This document shows, one piece after another, positions 44,930 through 54,427 of a DNA stretch of 64,000 nt. Origin of the DNA: an uncultured Pseudoruegeria sp. (GTDB lineage Bacteria > Pseudomonadota > Alphaproteobacteria > Rhodobacterales > Rhodobacteraceae); the NCBI GenBank assembly GCA_947498155.1, contig CANMJD010000002.1:310001-374000 (forward strand), given 5' to 3'. A model generated the notes under the pieces. That model had not been told where the DNA came from and made no database searches. It saw only the letters and a list, made by a program, of their open reading frames with translations. The translations under genes were made by a program, and so were the position numbers. Numbering within the stretch: the stretch's first letter is position 1; every line of letters begins with the position of its first letter.

Positions 44930-47900
44930 CGGGTTACACGTACCGCACCGGCATTGGTTTGTGCCCGCAGATGCGGTCGGTACATGTCTTCGACCTGCGC
45001 GGCAGGATGATGATAGTGACCCGGCTGCACGGCGCGCAGAATGTAAGAAAGCTCAAAACCGTCCCGGCCTGACCAATCCACCGCCGCGCGAAAACGATCA
45101 CTGCGAAATTCGGTCATTTCAGTCTCTATTGAAGGGGAAAGCCAGTCAAACTGCCCTGTATCAGCAGAGCTGATCAAGCTGGGATTGTCGATTTCAAAAC
45201 CGGCCGGAAGCGGATCATTGATCATCAGTCTGGCGAAGCGGTCTTCAAGCGGGTCGACCGACAGAACCGCCACCAGACGGGTGCCGCTTTTGATCTGGGA
45301 CACCTCAACCGGCGTGCCATCCAAGGTGTAATAGCGTCGGGCAATCCGGTAACCCTCGCCCCCCGCCTGCGCAGCAACTTCGGGCACACCAATTTGGGTG
45401 ACGGTGATCTCGACCGGTGTTGTGCCACGATTTTGAAAGACAACCGGTTCCTGCCCCATGGCATCTTCGCGCATCGATATCAGCGGACCTTCGGGGGTGA
45501 CTCCATCCATCAGGATATCCGTCGCCCCGCCGCCGGACATCAGCGCATGGGCGGCAAGCAGCGTCCAGCTCATTTCCTGCGTGGATTGGCTGCGTACCCC
45601 GTCCGGTGGGGTGATCCTGCGCAACAAGGCCGCCTGATCCACCACCGCCGTGTCGCTTTCAACCGCCAGCGCCAAAAGTCCTGCCGCATCTCGAAGATCC
45701 GTGCCAAAATCGGTGCGGAACACATCTTCGTCAAAGGCTACTGGTGTGGCTGCTACCTGATTTTGGGCACGCAGAAACAACCGGTCCGCGCGCGCTTGAT
45801 CCCCATATTGGGCAAGGGCCGTTGCAAGCTGGGCAAGTGCCAGAGGTGTCGCAAAATTCTCGGCTTTTTCATCGGCGAAATAGCGCAAATCCCCCATGGC
45901 TGCAGCCCCTTGGCGGGCGAGCACCAGCAGACCATAGGCGATGGCTTCGCCACCGATGTCGAAATCGGGGGCATAGGCGATCTGGTTGCGCAAATTGTCC
46001 AGCGCTGTGGTTAAGGCGCGGTTGGGCACAAGATGGCCCTGTTGGTGGGCGCGGGCCAGAAAATCGGTGACATAAGCGTCCAGCCACAAATCCCCCCCGC
46101 CCGATCGCCACAGGCCGAAACCGCCGTCGGCACCCTGCCGTGTCAGGATTTGCGATATGCTTTGGGTGATATAGCGCGCATTGGTGATCGCCGTCGACAG
46201 ACCCGCCGCCTGCGCCACATCGCTAAGATAGAGATAGGGCAGAGCCTTGGAGGTGATTTGCTCGGTACAGCCATAGGGGTATTGCGACAGCTGTGTGATC
46301 AAACCCGCAGCATCCAGTTGCGCCAAAGGTCCAAGCCCGATGGTGGCCTGTCCGGTATGGGGGCGAAATCCGGCAAAGACATTGTCATCGAAAACAAAGC
46401 TTTCCTGCGCGGCAAGCGTAAACCGGCTGCGCCTGCTGATCTTGGGATCATTGTCGACAATCGCAATATCGAAATCCCGGTCTTGACGCGTGCCATCTGC
46501 GGCAGTCAACGCGACCCGAATGTTAAGCGTGCCGCTATCTCCGGCGGTTATGGGCAGGGTTAGAGCCTGTTTTGCCCCTTCTGAGAGCGTGATTTCCTGC
46601 TGGAATAGAACGTCCGGATCGGCATCAAGATGCACCGCAACGTCAAAATTGCCGGTCGGGCCGCTGGTGTGGGTAAAACTCAACCCGATGTCGGTTGTAT
46701 CACCGGGGGCCAGAAAGCGCGGCAGATTTGCCTGCAGCACAACCGGATCGCGCACCAGAACATCGGCACTGGCCTGCCCGACGCCAGTTTTTGACCAGAC
46801 AATGGCCATCACACGCAGGGTGCCGTTAAAGGCGGGCAGATCAAGGGTTGTCTGCAGTTTTCCATCGGCCCCAACCGTCATAGGACCTTTGAAAAAAGTG
46901 ACCAGATCTTCGGTGGGCGGTGGGGATTGCAGACGCATGTGCGCCGACGCATCGCCACCGGAGCGCACGCGCCCGTCAAGCCCGCTGCGCGCATCAATCA
47001 GGCGGCCATAGACATCGCGCAGGCCGACGCCAAGTTTGCGCTGGCCGAAATAATATTCGGAAGGATCGGGCGTCTGATACCCTGTTAGGTTCAAAATTCC
47101 CAAATCAACCGCAGCAAGGGTCGCATAGACCGTTTCACCTGCGACTGCGCCTGCCACTTCAAGCGACACTTCCAACGGCTGGCGGGGCTGCGTTTCTTTG
47201 GCAATCTCCAACCGCGCCTGTAGCTGTTTTTCCGCCGGAGAGACCGTTGCATAGGCAAGGCCCAGACGGCGCGGTGGCGTTTGAGCAGCGAGGGATTGCA
47301 AAGGACTGATGACCGATGCAGTGACATAGGCCCCCGCGCCCCAATCCTCTGTCACCGGCACCGCAATCACGGAGTCGCCTGCGGGCACAGAAACGATCTG
47401 TCGGTCTATCAGGCGGTTGGACAAAACCGTGACCACGGCCTGCCCCGCAGATTGGGACAGGATGCGCAGCTGCGCCGTGTCCCCAACCGCATAAGATGGC
47501 TGATCCAGTGAAAGCGTCAGCACATCGGGGCTGACAGTGGTATCTGCGGGGGCATACCAGCCAGCAAAAAACCGGTGGGTTGTGACGGTATAGGGGCCTT
47601 CTGTGCTTTCCACGACCAACTCGTATTCGCCCCATTCCACGGGGGCAGAGATCGCCACAGGACGCGCGCCCAGCGTTGCCGTGCCCGCCTTCACCCGGTT
47701 GCGCAGGGTGGTCGGTTCCCACTGCCAATTCCCATACAGTTGATACCACTGGTAGCGTGTCTCAAGCCGGTTCAAATGCCAGCTTACCGGCACTTCTGTC
47801 GCTGCTCCGTCTGCCGGTAGGGCGATTAACGAAAAATCGGCCGCGCTGTTTTCGGATACCACATCGTCAAACTGCGGCTTTATTCCGATCACCGGTTGCG

Positions 47901-50358
47901 CGGGCGCAATCATACGCTGTGCCACACGCTCCACCGGACGCCCTGCGCCTTCATTGACACGGATGGTGAAACTGGCCTCATAAAGGGGAAAATCAGTCTC
48001 TGTTTCAGGGAATTCCGCCAGAATACGGGCTTTACCTAGGTCATCGGTTTTAAGGGTTTGGGTCAGATATCGACGGGCGGTGTCCGGCATGTCGTCTGCA
48101 GGGCCAAAGACATATCCGGGATAGTCTGGCTGGTGCCGTTTCGGGGTTAGGGCGACATCGCCTTCGATAGGCAAATCCGCTGCGGGGCTGCCAAACAGGT
48201 ATTGCGCATCCACGGTAATCGGCGTCACGCGACCAAGTCGCAGTGGTGTGTCGGGTAACGCGATGTTTACAGCGATACGTTCGGGCAGGAAATCCTCGAC
48301 CAGCACCCGCGCGTTTGCCAAAGGATCGGCTTTGGTATCGGCATAGATAGACAGTTTCCACGTCCCGCGTGGTGCTGTCTGGGTCAGGGGAAGGGCAAAA
48401 ACATGACCCCCCATTATGCCCAGATCCGAGACCTGACGTTGGTATTCCACCCCGTCGGGCCGGTACAGAATGGCCGTTATCGGAACACCTTCGATGGCCT
48501 CTGAAACCGCCGTACGGGCAAGCGCTGTGGCATGAAGCGTGTCACCGGCGCGATAGGCCCCGCGATCAGTGGACAGAAACACATCAATGGGGCCGGCAGG
48601 CGCGCGTCCTGTTACACCACGATCCGACAGATCAAATTCTGCATCCGTCAAAGACAGATAGCTCAGATCACCGGTTTCATCGGTTGCCAGAACCATGGCG
48701 GGGGCTGATCCTTGTGCACCCCGCGTCAGTCCGGCGTCAAACCGCACCGTTCCCGCCGTATCGGTTTTCAACGTCGCGATAACGGTGTTGTTTTCCGCCA
48801 AAAGAGAGACTGATACGCCGGATTTGGTCTCTGCGCTTTGCAGGCCGCGCACAAAGACATGCAGCCCATCTGTTCCCGAAATCGTACTGAGCCCGAGGTC
48901 TGAGATGATAAACCATTGCATGGCGGGATTGAATTCATAGGGGTCTTTACCCTCGATACTGGCCTGAAGCGCATAGATACCGGGTGGGTGCTGGCCAATC
49001 ATTTCGCCGATGGGCAGGTTGGTTGTGACCTCTTCGTTCAAGGGCGATCTTACCTCGCCCACACCTTGCCAGATTTCTTCGGCCAGTTCCGCGCTGAATT
49101 CATTGCTTTGATAGGGCGGAATCGGTTGATCCAGAAACCCCTGTTGATCGGCGCGCAACAGGTTGCGATCGCTCATGCGGAACAGGGTCAGATTAACTTC
49201 GCTCATGTTGACGGTAGAAATCGGGAGTCGTGCCGGTCCTTTCGCGGGCAGGATATAGGCCCGTCCCGGAAAGCTGACAGCGGGGCTGCGGTCGCGCACA
49301 TATTGAGTGATGTCCACGGATTTATAAAGCGTTTCGCCGGATTGGGCGGGCAGACCTTGCCGGAAAGATAGCCGGTAGCGATCCCCGTGGGACAGCCCGC
49401 CGATGCAAAGCTGCCGTTCATCGACCGACAGGCTCAGATCATTCTGCGGCAACACGACAAAGGGGGCATAATCCACGCCTTTGGCCAGCGGTTCAGAGAA
49501 AACACTGCAAATGCGTGGCGCGGCAAGATCACTTTCGACGCGGGTTTCTGTTATCCGAAAGCCAAATTTCCCAATCGCGGACTCGAGCAATTGCGCTGCA
49601 TCCTCTCGGGGGGCAATGGATTGCGCCAACCGCAGGCTCGGGATCATATCCCGTCCGCGTCGGTTGGCATCCAGCGCCAGCGCCAATTGATAAAGCGCCG
49701 TTGCCTGCTGTGAGTCGGTCAGGCTGCGCAGATAGGCATTCACTGCGGCAGGCACGGCGCGGTTCAAATAGGCCCGTGCCTTGGATGAATCCTGCTGCGC
49801 AGACCGCACTGCCAAACGGGCATATTCAACCCAATGTTCCGGCGCGTCCGAAACGCTGATGGCAGAGCCGGTAAAGCGCATGGCACTGATTGCATCGCCT
49901 GAGTTCTCCCGATCCCGCGCAGCATCCCGCAAGGCTTGGGCGGACCAACCGCCGGCAGGATGCAAGGCGGCAAGCGAATTTGCCTGTGTTAGTGCCTGTT
50001 TCAAATCGGCTTCGGGTAGAAAGGATAAGGCTTGGGCGCGTTGCGGGGAAACGGCGATTACATCGGGATTGGTGACTGCGACATGCCCTGAAAACGCCCC
50101 CTCATAATCCGCTCTGTCGCCGGTGGCTTCTTTCAGAAAGCAGGAATTGGAGCGCGCATTAAAGGTCATCGCGGTACATTGAGGCGAGGTCAGGCAAGCC
50201 GCCTGACAGGCCGTTAAAGTGGTATCAAACAGGCTTTGAAAATCCCCGCCGGGCAGATCGATGTTGCGCTCAAGGATAAGGCGTCGTTCGGGCACCGGCT
50301 CGGCCATTACAGGCACCGAAAGCAGCAGGGCAAACAGCGAAATCAACAGGACGCGCAT
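44926..50358 (-). CDS. Bacterial alpha-2-macroglobulin with N-terminal PAN/apple-like domain
   Basis: A giant periplasmic protease trap, 1810 residues. It has a signal peptide (1-19) without lipobox. A cysteine-rich PAN/apple-like segment (about 27-90, ACQAACLTSPQCTAMTF) is followed by MG-type domains. The bait region lies before the thioester domain. The thioester motif is YGCTEQITSKA near residue 1363, followed by a helical alpha/alpha toroid and a receptor-binding-like C-terminus. The intact CxEQ places it with thioester-bearing YfhM-type proteins, which are normally lipoproteins; here no acylated cysteine is evident. It is coupled to pbpC (ATGA). Its ribosome-binding site lies within a perfect 12-bp hairpin. 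Confidence 0.93.
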   Translation of the reverse strand: MRVLLISLFALLLSVPVMAEPVPERRLILERNIDLPGGDFQSLFDTTLTACQAACLTSPQCTAMTFNARSNSCFLKEATGDRADYEGAFSGHVAVTNPDVIAVSPQRAQALSFLPEADLKQALTQANSLAALHPAGGWSAQALRDAARDRENSGDAISAMRFTGSAISVSDAPEHWVEYARLAVRSAQQDSSKARAYLNRAVPAAVNAYLRSLTDSQQATALYQLALALDANRRGRDMIPSLRLAQSIAPREDAAQLLESAIGKFGFRITETRVESDLAAPRICSVFSEPLAKGVDYAPFVVLPQNDLSLSVDERQLCIGGLSHGDRYRLSFRQGLPAQSGETLYKSVDITQYVRDRSPAVSFPGRAYILPAKGPARLPISTVNMSEVNLTLFRMSDRNLLRADQQGFLDQPIPPYQSNEFSAELAEEIWQGVGEVRSPLNEEVTTNLPIGEMIGQHPPGIYALQASIEGKDPYEFNPAMQWFIISDLGLSTISGTDGLHVFVRGLQSAETKSGVSVSLLAENNTVIATLKTDTAGTVRFDAGLTRGAQGSAPAMVLATDETGDLSYLSLTDAEFDLSDRGVTGRAPAGPIDVFLSTDRGAYRAGDTLHATALARTAVSEAIEGVPITAILYRPDGVEYQRQVSDLGIMGGHVFALPLTQTAPRGTWKLSIYADTKADPLANARVLVEDFLPERIAVNIALPDTPLRLGRVTPITVDAQYLFGSPAADLPIEGDVALTPKRHQPDYPGYVFGPADDMPDTARRYLTQTLKTDDLGKARILAEFPETETDFPLYEASFTIRVNEGAGRPVERVAQRMIAPAQPVIGIKPQFDDVVSENSAADFSLIALPADGAATEVPVSWHLNRLETRYQWYQLYGNWQWEPTTLRNRVKAGTATLGARPVAISAPVEWGEYELVVESTEGPYTVTTHRFFAGWYAPADTTVSPDVLTLSLDQPSYAVGDTAQLRILSQSAGQAVVTVLSNRLIDRQIVSVPAGDSVIAVPVTEDWGAGAYVTASVISPLQSLAAQTPPRRLGLAYATVSPAEKQLQARLEIAKETQPRQPLEVSLEVAGAVAGETVYATLAAVDLGILNLTGYQTPDPSEYYFGQRKLGVGLRDVYGRLIDARSGLDGRVRSGGDASAHMRLQSPPPTEDLVTFFKGPMTVGADGKLQTTLDLPAFNGTLRVMAIVWSKTGVGQASADVLVRDPVVLQANLPRFLAPGDTTDIGLSFTHTSGPTGNFDVAVHLDADPDVLFQQEITLSEGAKQALTLPITAGDSGTLNIRVALTAADGTRQDRDFDIAIVDNDPKISRRSRFTLAAQESFVFDDNVFAGFRPHTGQATIGLGPLAQLDAAGLITQLSQYPYGCTEQITSKALPYLYLSDVAQAAGLSTAITNARYITQSISQILTRQGADGGFGLWRSGGGDLWLDAYVTDFLARAHQQGHLVPNRALTTALDNLRNQIAYAPDFDIGGEAIAYGLLVLARQGAAAMGDLRYFADEKAENFATPLALAQLATALAQYGDQARADRLFLRAQNQVAATPVAFDEDVFRTDFGTDLRDAAGLLALAVESDTAVVDQAALLRRITPPDGVRSQSTQEMSWTLLAAHALMSGGGATDILMDGVTPEGPLISMREDAMGQEPVVFQNRGTTPVEITVTQIGVPEVAAQAGGEGYRIARRYYTLDGTPVEVSQIKSGTRLVAVLSVDPLEDRFARLMINDPLPAGFEIDNPSLISSADTGQFDWLSPSIETEMTEFRSDRFRAAVDWSGRDGFELSYILRAVQPGHYHHPAAQVEDMYRPHLRAQTNAGAVRVTR

Positions 50359-50362
50359 TACA

Positions 50363-50393
50363 AAATCCTTTCAATATAGGGTTGAAAGGATTT
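50363..50393 (-). promoter_or_regulatory. Hairpin enclosing the A2M ribosome-binding site
   Basis: On the minus strand, AAATCCTTTCAA and TTGAAAGGATTT form a perfect 12-bp stem with a 7-nt loop. The 3' arm contains the AAAGGA Shine-Dalgarno, and the ATG follows 4 bp after the stem. The stem holds only three G-C pairs. It begins 14 bp downstream of the yaaA stop codon. It could act as an AU-rich translational switch, for example a thermosensor, or as a weak terminator of the yaaA message. Confidence 0.6.
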
Positions 50394-50407
50394 CACAGGT
50401 TTAGGAT

Positions 50408-51211
50408 TTAGGCAACTTTCGCTTTTGCCGGTTTGGCGGGGGCAGGTTGCATGCGCTGAAAGACCCAGCGATCTGCCCCGCTTTGATCCGGTTGAAACCG
50501 GTATCCGCCGCTTGCAAAATCCAGCAAGCCCTTGGGGTCGGCAATACGGTGATCAATGACAAAACGGGCCAAGGCACCACGGGCTTTTTTGGCGTAAAAG
50601 CTCACGACTTTGGCGGTGCCGTCTTTTTCTTCCAGAAACACCGGCTCTATCACCCGCAGTTTTAGCGCATTGCGGTCTACCGCCCCGAAATATTCCTGAG
50701 AGGCACAATTAACCAGAACATCAGTCCCGCTGTCCTGCGCGGTCCGGTTCAGGGTCTCGGCAATCTGACGACCCCAGAAATCATACAGCGATTTGCCGCG
50801 CGCGGTTTTCAAACGGCTGCCCATTTCAAGACGGTAAGGTTGGATAAGATCAAGCGGGCGCAACACACCATAAAGACCTGACAGAATGCGTAAGTGCCGC
50901 TGGGCAAAATCCATATCATCCGGCGACAGGCTTTGCGCGTCCAACCCTGAATAGGTATCACCATCAAAGATCAAAGCGGCCTGTTTGGCGTTATTTAGGG
51001 TCGATTCCGGCGCAAAATCGCGGAAGCGTTCAAAGTTCAGTTTGGCCAAGGGCACTGACAGATGCATCAGCTTGCGCAACTCGGCCACCGAAAGCCTGCG
51101 CGCGGCCTCAACCAGAATATTGGCGTCATCCTGAAACAGCGGCAGGCTGTCATCGACATCCGGCGCGGGTGTTTCATTCAGTTTCTTGGCAGGAGAGATC
51201 GCAACAAGCAT
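50408..51211 (-). CDS. yaaA: Peroxide stress protein YaaA
   Basis: A cytoplasmic DUF328 protein, 267 residues. E. coli YaaA limits free iron and DNA damage during hydrogen peroxide stress and binds DNA. Family blocks are MLVAISPAKKLN at the start, LNNAKQAALIFDGDTYSGLDA, and YRLEMGSRLKT in the middle. It lies between recQ (5 bp upstream) and the A2M gene. The recQ-yaaA linkage fits a DNA-damage theme. Confidence 0.94.
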   Translation of the reverse strand: MLVAISPAKKLNETPAPDVDDSLPLFQDDANILVEAARRLSVAELRKLMHLSVPLAKLNFERFRDFAPESTLNNAKQAALIFDGDTYSGLDAQSLSPDDMDFAQRHLRILSGLYGVLRPLDLIQPYRLEMGSRLKTARGKSLYDFWGRQIAETLNRTAQDSGTDVLVNCASQEYFGAVDRNALKLRVIEPVFLEEKDGTAKVVSFYAKKARGALARFVIDHRIADPKGLLDFASGGYRFQPDQSGADRWVFQRMQPAPAKPAKAKVA

Positions 51212-51216
51212 CGGCT

Positions 51217-53256
51217 TCAGTCCTCTTGTAGAATTTCGTGAAAGGCATCGGCAAACCGGTCCGCACGACGGTCCCCCAGCACACGTTTAACAGTTTGAAG
51301 ATCGGCGCTGTGTAATTTGGCGACCTTGGCCAAAAGCGAGGCCGAACAGGACATCGGCTTATCCATCCCGTCCGGTCCGCGGGCCAGATCGGCCTGCGCT
51401 TGCATCAACCGGTCATAAACCGCCCCGGCGGAGCGACCGGATAAGGCGCGGCGGGACGGGTGTTCTGCAGGCGGAGAACTGCCGTTGATGACAGACAGAA
51501 AGTCATCGCCATATTTTTCAAGCTTCTTGGCCCCGACACCGGTGATGCCGGCCATGGCATCGCGATCCTTTGGGCGGGTTTCGGCCATTTCGATCAGGGT
51601 GCGATCGTTGAAAATAACATAGGCGGGCACCCGCGCGGCTTCTGCCAGACCACGGCGCTTTGCCTTTAGCGCAGAGAGCAGGGGAGCGTCTTCTTCGCTG
51701 ACCATTTCCTTGACGGCGGGGCGGCGTGGGGCGTTTCGGATGCTGTCGCGGCGCAATTGGATGGTGGTTTCATCGCGCAACAAAGGGCGCGCCGCCTGCG
51801 TCATGCGCAAAGCGCCGTGGCGGCTTGGATCAGGTCTGATCAAATCATGGCCCATCATCTGCCGGAAGATAGCCTGCCATTGGCGGCGGTCAAATTCCTT
51901 GCCCACCCCAAAGGTCGGCAAAGCATCATGCCCGCGTTCGCGGATCTTGTCCGTGTCATTGCCGGTCAGAATATCGATCAAATGACCGGCCCCGAAATAT
52001 TCATCTGTGCGCAATATCGCCGAGAGAGCTTTGCGCACCGCCACCGTGCCATCAAAGATCTCCGGCGGGGTTTCGCAGAGGTCGCAATGTCCGCATGTCG
52101 TCTCTGTTTCACCGAAATAGGCCAGTAATGTCTCACGTCGGCACTTCAAGGCTTCGGCAAGACCCAGCAAAGCATTCAGCCGCGCATGGTCTGCCGCCCG
52201 CCGCTCTGGCGGGGCAAGTCCTTCGTCGATCTGGTTTCGGCGCAGACGCACATCTTCAGAGCCAAACAGGGTCAGGGTTTCGGCAGGGGCACCGTCCCGA
52301 CCGGCGCGTCCGATCTCTTGGTAATAGGATTCTATCGATTTGGGCAAATCTGCATGGGCGACCCAGCGGATATCGGGTTTATCGACCCCCATGCCAAAGG
52401 CCACTGTGGCCACGACGATCAACCCATCCTCGCGCTGAAAGCGGGCCTCGACATCCCGGCGGTCTTGGGCTTCCATACCACCGTGATAATGGCAGGCGAC
52501 GTGACCTTCTTTGCGCAGGGCAGCCGCCAGAGATTCAGTTTTGGCGCGGGTGGCGCAATAAACGATGCCGGATTGACCCTTGCGTGCCGCTGCAAATGAC
52601 AGGATTTGCGTGCGCGGGCTGTTCTTGGCGGCAAAGGCCAGATGCAGGTTGGGACGATCAAAGCCGTGCAGAAACACATCCGGCGTTTCCCCGTCAAACA
52701 GCCGCTCGATGATTTCATCTCGGGTTTCCGCATCCGCCGTTGCGGTAAAGGCCGCGAGCTGAATGCCGAGGGTGCGCCGCAACTCTCCGATCCGCAAATA
52801 GTCAGGGCGGAAATCATGCCCCCACTGCGAGACACAATGGGCCTCATCCACCGCGATCAGGCTTGTGCCGATCCGGCGCAGCAGGTTCACGGTACCACCG
52901 CTGGCGAGCCGTTCGGGCGCCATATACAGTAATTTGAGCCGACCAGCCTCTAGCGCTTCAAAAACCTCTGCGGTTTCTTCCTCGGTATTGCCCGAGGTCA
53001 GTGCACCGGCCTCTACGCCGGCTTCGCGCAGGGCACGCACCTGATCGCGCATCAACGCAATCAGCGGCGAAATCACCACGGTTACACCATCGCGGCACAG
53101 CGCGGGCAGTTGAAAGCACAAGGATTTGCCGCCACCGGTTGGCATGATTGCCAAGGTGTTGCGACCGGATGTAACGGCTTCGACAATTTCGGCCTGACCA
53201 GCGCGAAATTCATCAAAGCCGAAAACGGTAGAAAGAAGCGTGTCCGCTGCGGGCAT
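51217..53256 (-). CDS. recQ: ATP-dependent DNA helicase RecQ
   Basis: A 3'-to-5' DNA helicase for recombination repair, 679 residues from the ATG at 53256. The frame opens with a GTG at 53304. Walker A is TGGGKS (40-45), followed by the DEAH box VDEAHCVSQWGHDFRPDY and motif VI ending QEIGRAGRDG. The zinc-binding subdomain has CGHCDLC; the winged helix and a C-terminal HRDC domain (about 515-600) follow. It is the first gene of a run with yaaA. Confidence 0.95.
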   Translation of the reverse strand: MPAADTLLSTVFGFDEFRAGQAEIVEAVTSGRNTLAIMPTGGGKSLCFQLPALCRDGVTVVISPLIALMRDQVRALREAGVEAGALTSGNTEEETAEVFEALEAGRLKLLYMAPERLASGGTVNLLRRIGTSLIAVDEAHCVSQWGHDFRPDYLRIGELRRTLGIQLAAFTATADAETRDEIIERLFDGETPDVFLHGFDRPNLHLAFAAKNSPRTQILSFAAARKGQSGIVYCATRAKTESLAAALRKEGHVACHYHGGMEAQDRRDVEARFQREDGLIVVATVAFGMGVDKPDIRWVAHADLPKSIESYYQEIGRAGRDGAPAETLTLFGSEDVRLRRNQIDEGLAPPERRAADHARLNALLGLAEALKCRRETLLAYFGETETTCGHCDLCETPPEIFDGTVAVRKALSAILRTDEYFGAGHLIDILTGNDTDKIRERGHDALPTFGVGKEFDRRQWQAIFRQMMGHDLIRPDPSRHGALRMTQAARPLLRDETTIQLRRDSIRNAPRRPAVKEMVSEEDAPLLSALKAKRRGLAEAARVPAYVIFNDRTLIEMAETRPKDRDAMAGITGVGAKKLEKYGDDFLSVINGSSPPAEHPSRRALSGRSAGAVYDRLMQAQADLARGPDGMDKPMSCSASLLAKVAKLHSADLQTVKRVLGDRRADRFADAFHEILQED

Positions 53257-53331
53257 GGGCCTGTCGATTTGTTGTTTTTCGGCTCGTTTGGCCGACAATC
53301 CCACAGCCGCGATACAGGGGCAAGGGGGTGT

Positions 53332-53619
53332 CTAGAGGAAAGACATCGCGTTATTAATAAGGACGATCCGGATCGCATAAAGTGCCAAGAGGGCGACCAG
53401 CGGGGCAAGGTCTAGCCCTCCCATGTCCGGCAGGAATTGCCGGATGCGGCCATATACCGGTTCCAGCAGCCGATTCAACCCGTACCAGATTTGCGCGACA
53501 ATCGGTTGGCGCAGGTTCAGCACCTGAAAATTAATCAACCAACTCATGATGATATGCGCGATCATGATGAACCAGACGATATCGATGATCATCATAAGAA
53601 TTTGGAAGAGAGAGGTCAT
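53332..53619 (-). CDS. YggT family membrane protein
   Basis: A 95-residue inner-membrane protein with two hydrophobic helices (about 3-25 and 70-92). The connecting loop holds the family motif LNRLLEPVYGRIRQFLPDMGGLDLAPLV. The start at 53619 follows AAAGGA; the frame opens at 53646. YggT proteins are linked to osmotic shock tolerance and, in other lineages, to cell division or cytochrome assembly. The role here is unknown. Confidence 0.92.
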   Translation of the reverse strand: MTSLFQILMMIIDIVWFIMIAHIIMSWLINFQVLNLRQPIVAQIWYGLNRLLEPVYGRIRQFLPDMGGLDLAPLVALLALYAIRIVLINNAMSFL

Positions 53620-53753
53620 CGGACGTCCTTTTGTTTTCGTTTGCACAGAGGTAAGCGCAGCAGCCCGTTAACGCAAGTATCTGCCGCAACGTTCGGGATT
53701 GAGGTTCATGGGTGGCTCATGCATCACAGGGGCAATTGTTAGCCGAGGTTGTT

Positions 53754-54308
53754 ATGTATCCCGTCATTCGAATGATGAAAGAAATTATTATTGCCCGCCG
53801 TGCCGGACCGCTTGATCCACTTGGCACGAATGTGACCCATCACATCTGTTGGCCGCAGGACATTGATATCTTTATGGAGTTGAATAACGGGCGCACGCTG
53901 ACGCTTTATGATCTAGGGCGTGTGCCGATGGCGGTGCGCATCGGGTTTGACAAAGTCCTGAAGCAGCGCAAATGGGGACTGACGATTGCGGGCTCGTCCG
54001 TGCGCTACCGACGCCGCATCCGCCCCTTTCAGAAGTTCACCATGCATAGCAGGCTGATCGGTTGGGACGACAAATTCATGTATCTGGACCAGTCCATGTG
54101 GTCCAAAGGGCAATGCACCAGTCAGGCGCTCTTGCGCTCGGCAGTGACCGATAAAAACGGTATTGTCGCTCCGGTTGAGCTGGCACGGGCGCTTGATCTG
54201 CCGGAAAACAGCCCTCCGCTACCCGATTGGGTCCGGCACTGGATCGCGGCCGAAGATCAGAGAGTTTGGCCGCCGGTTTTGCCAAACCCTAACGATATTC
54301 CCGCATAG
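53754..54308 (+). CDS. Acyl-CoA thioesterase-like hotdog protein (THEM6-like)
   Basis: A 184-residue hotdog-fold protein. The stretch MELNNGRTLTLYDLGRVPM is the nucleophile-region helix of the 4-hydroxybenzoyl-CoA thioesterase/THEM6 group, and the fold continues with SSVRYRRRIRPFQKFTMHSRLIG. It probably hydrolyses an acyl-CoA in the cytoplasm; the substrate is unknown. The ATG at 53754 is preferred over the first in-frame start at 53712 because it gives the normal family length. Confidence 0.85.
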   Translation: MYPVIRMMKEIIIARRAGPLDPLGTNVTHHICWPQDIDIFMELNNGRTLTLYDLGRVPMAVRIGFDKVLKQRKWGLTIAGSSVRYRRRIRPFQKFTMHSRLIGWDDKFMYLDQSMWSKGQCTSQALLRSAVTDKNGIVAPVELARALDLPENSPPLPDWVRHWIAAEDQRVWPPVLPNPNDIPA

Positions 54309-54427
54309 GTGTATTGTCCGATCTGCTGGTCGCCTAGGGTGGGGGTGTTTGCACCACATAGGGGGCAATTTGGTTGCGTCTACCAGAGTATTAGGGCTCT
54401 TATCGTTCCAGCTGTTGGAGGGGTCTC

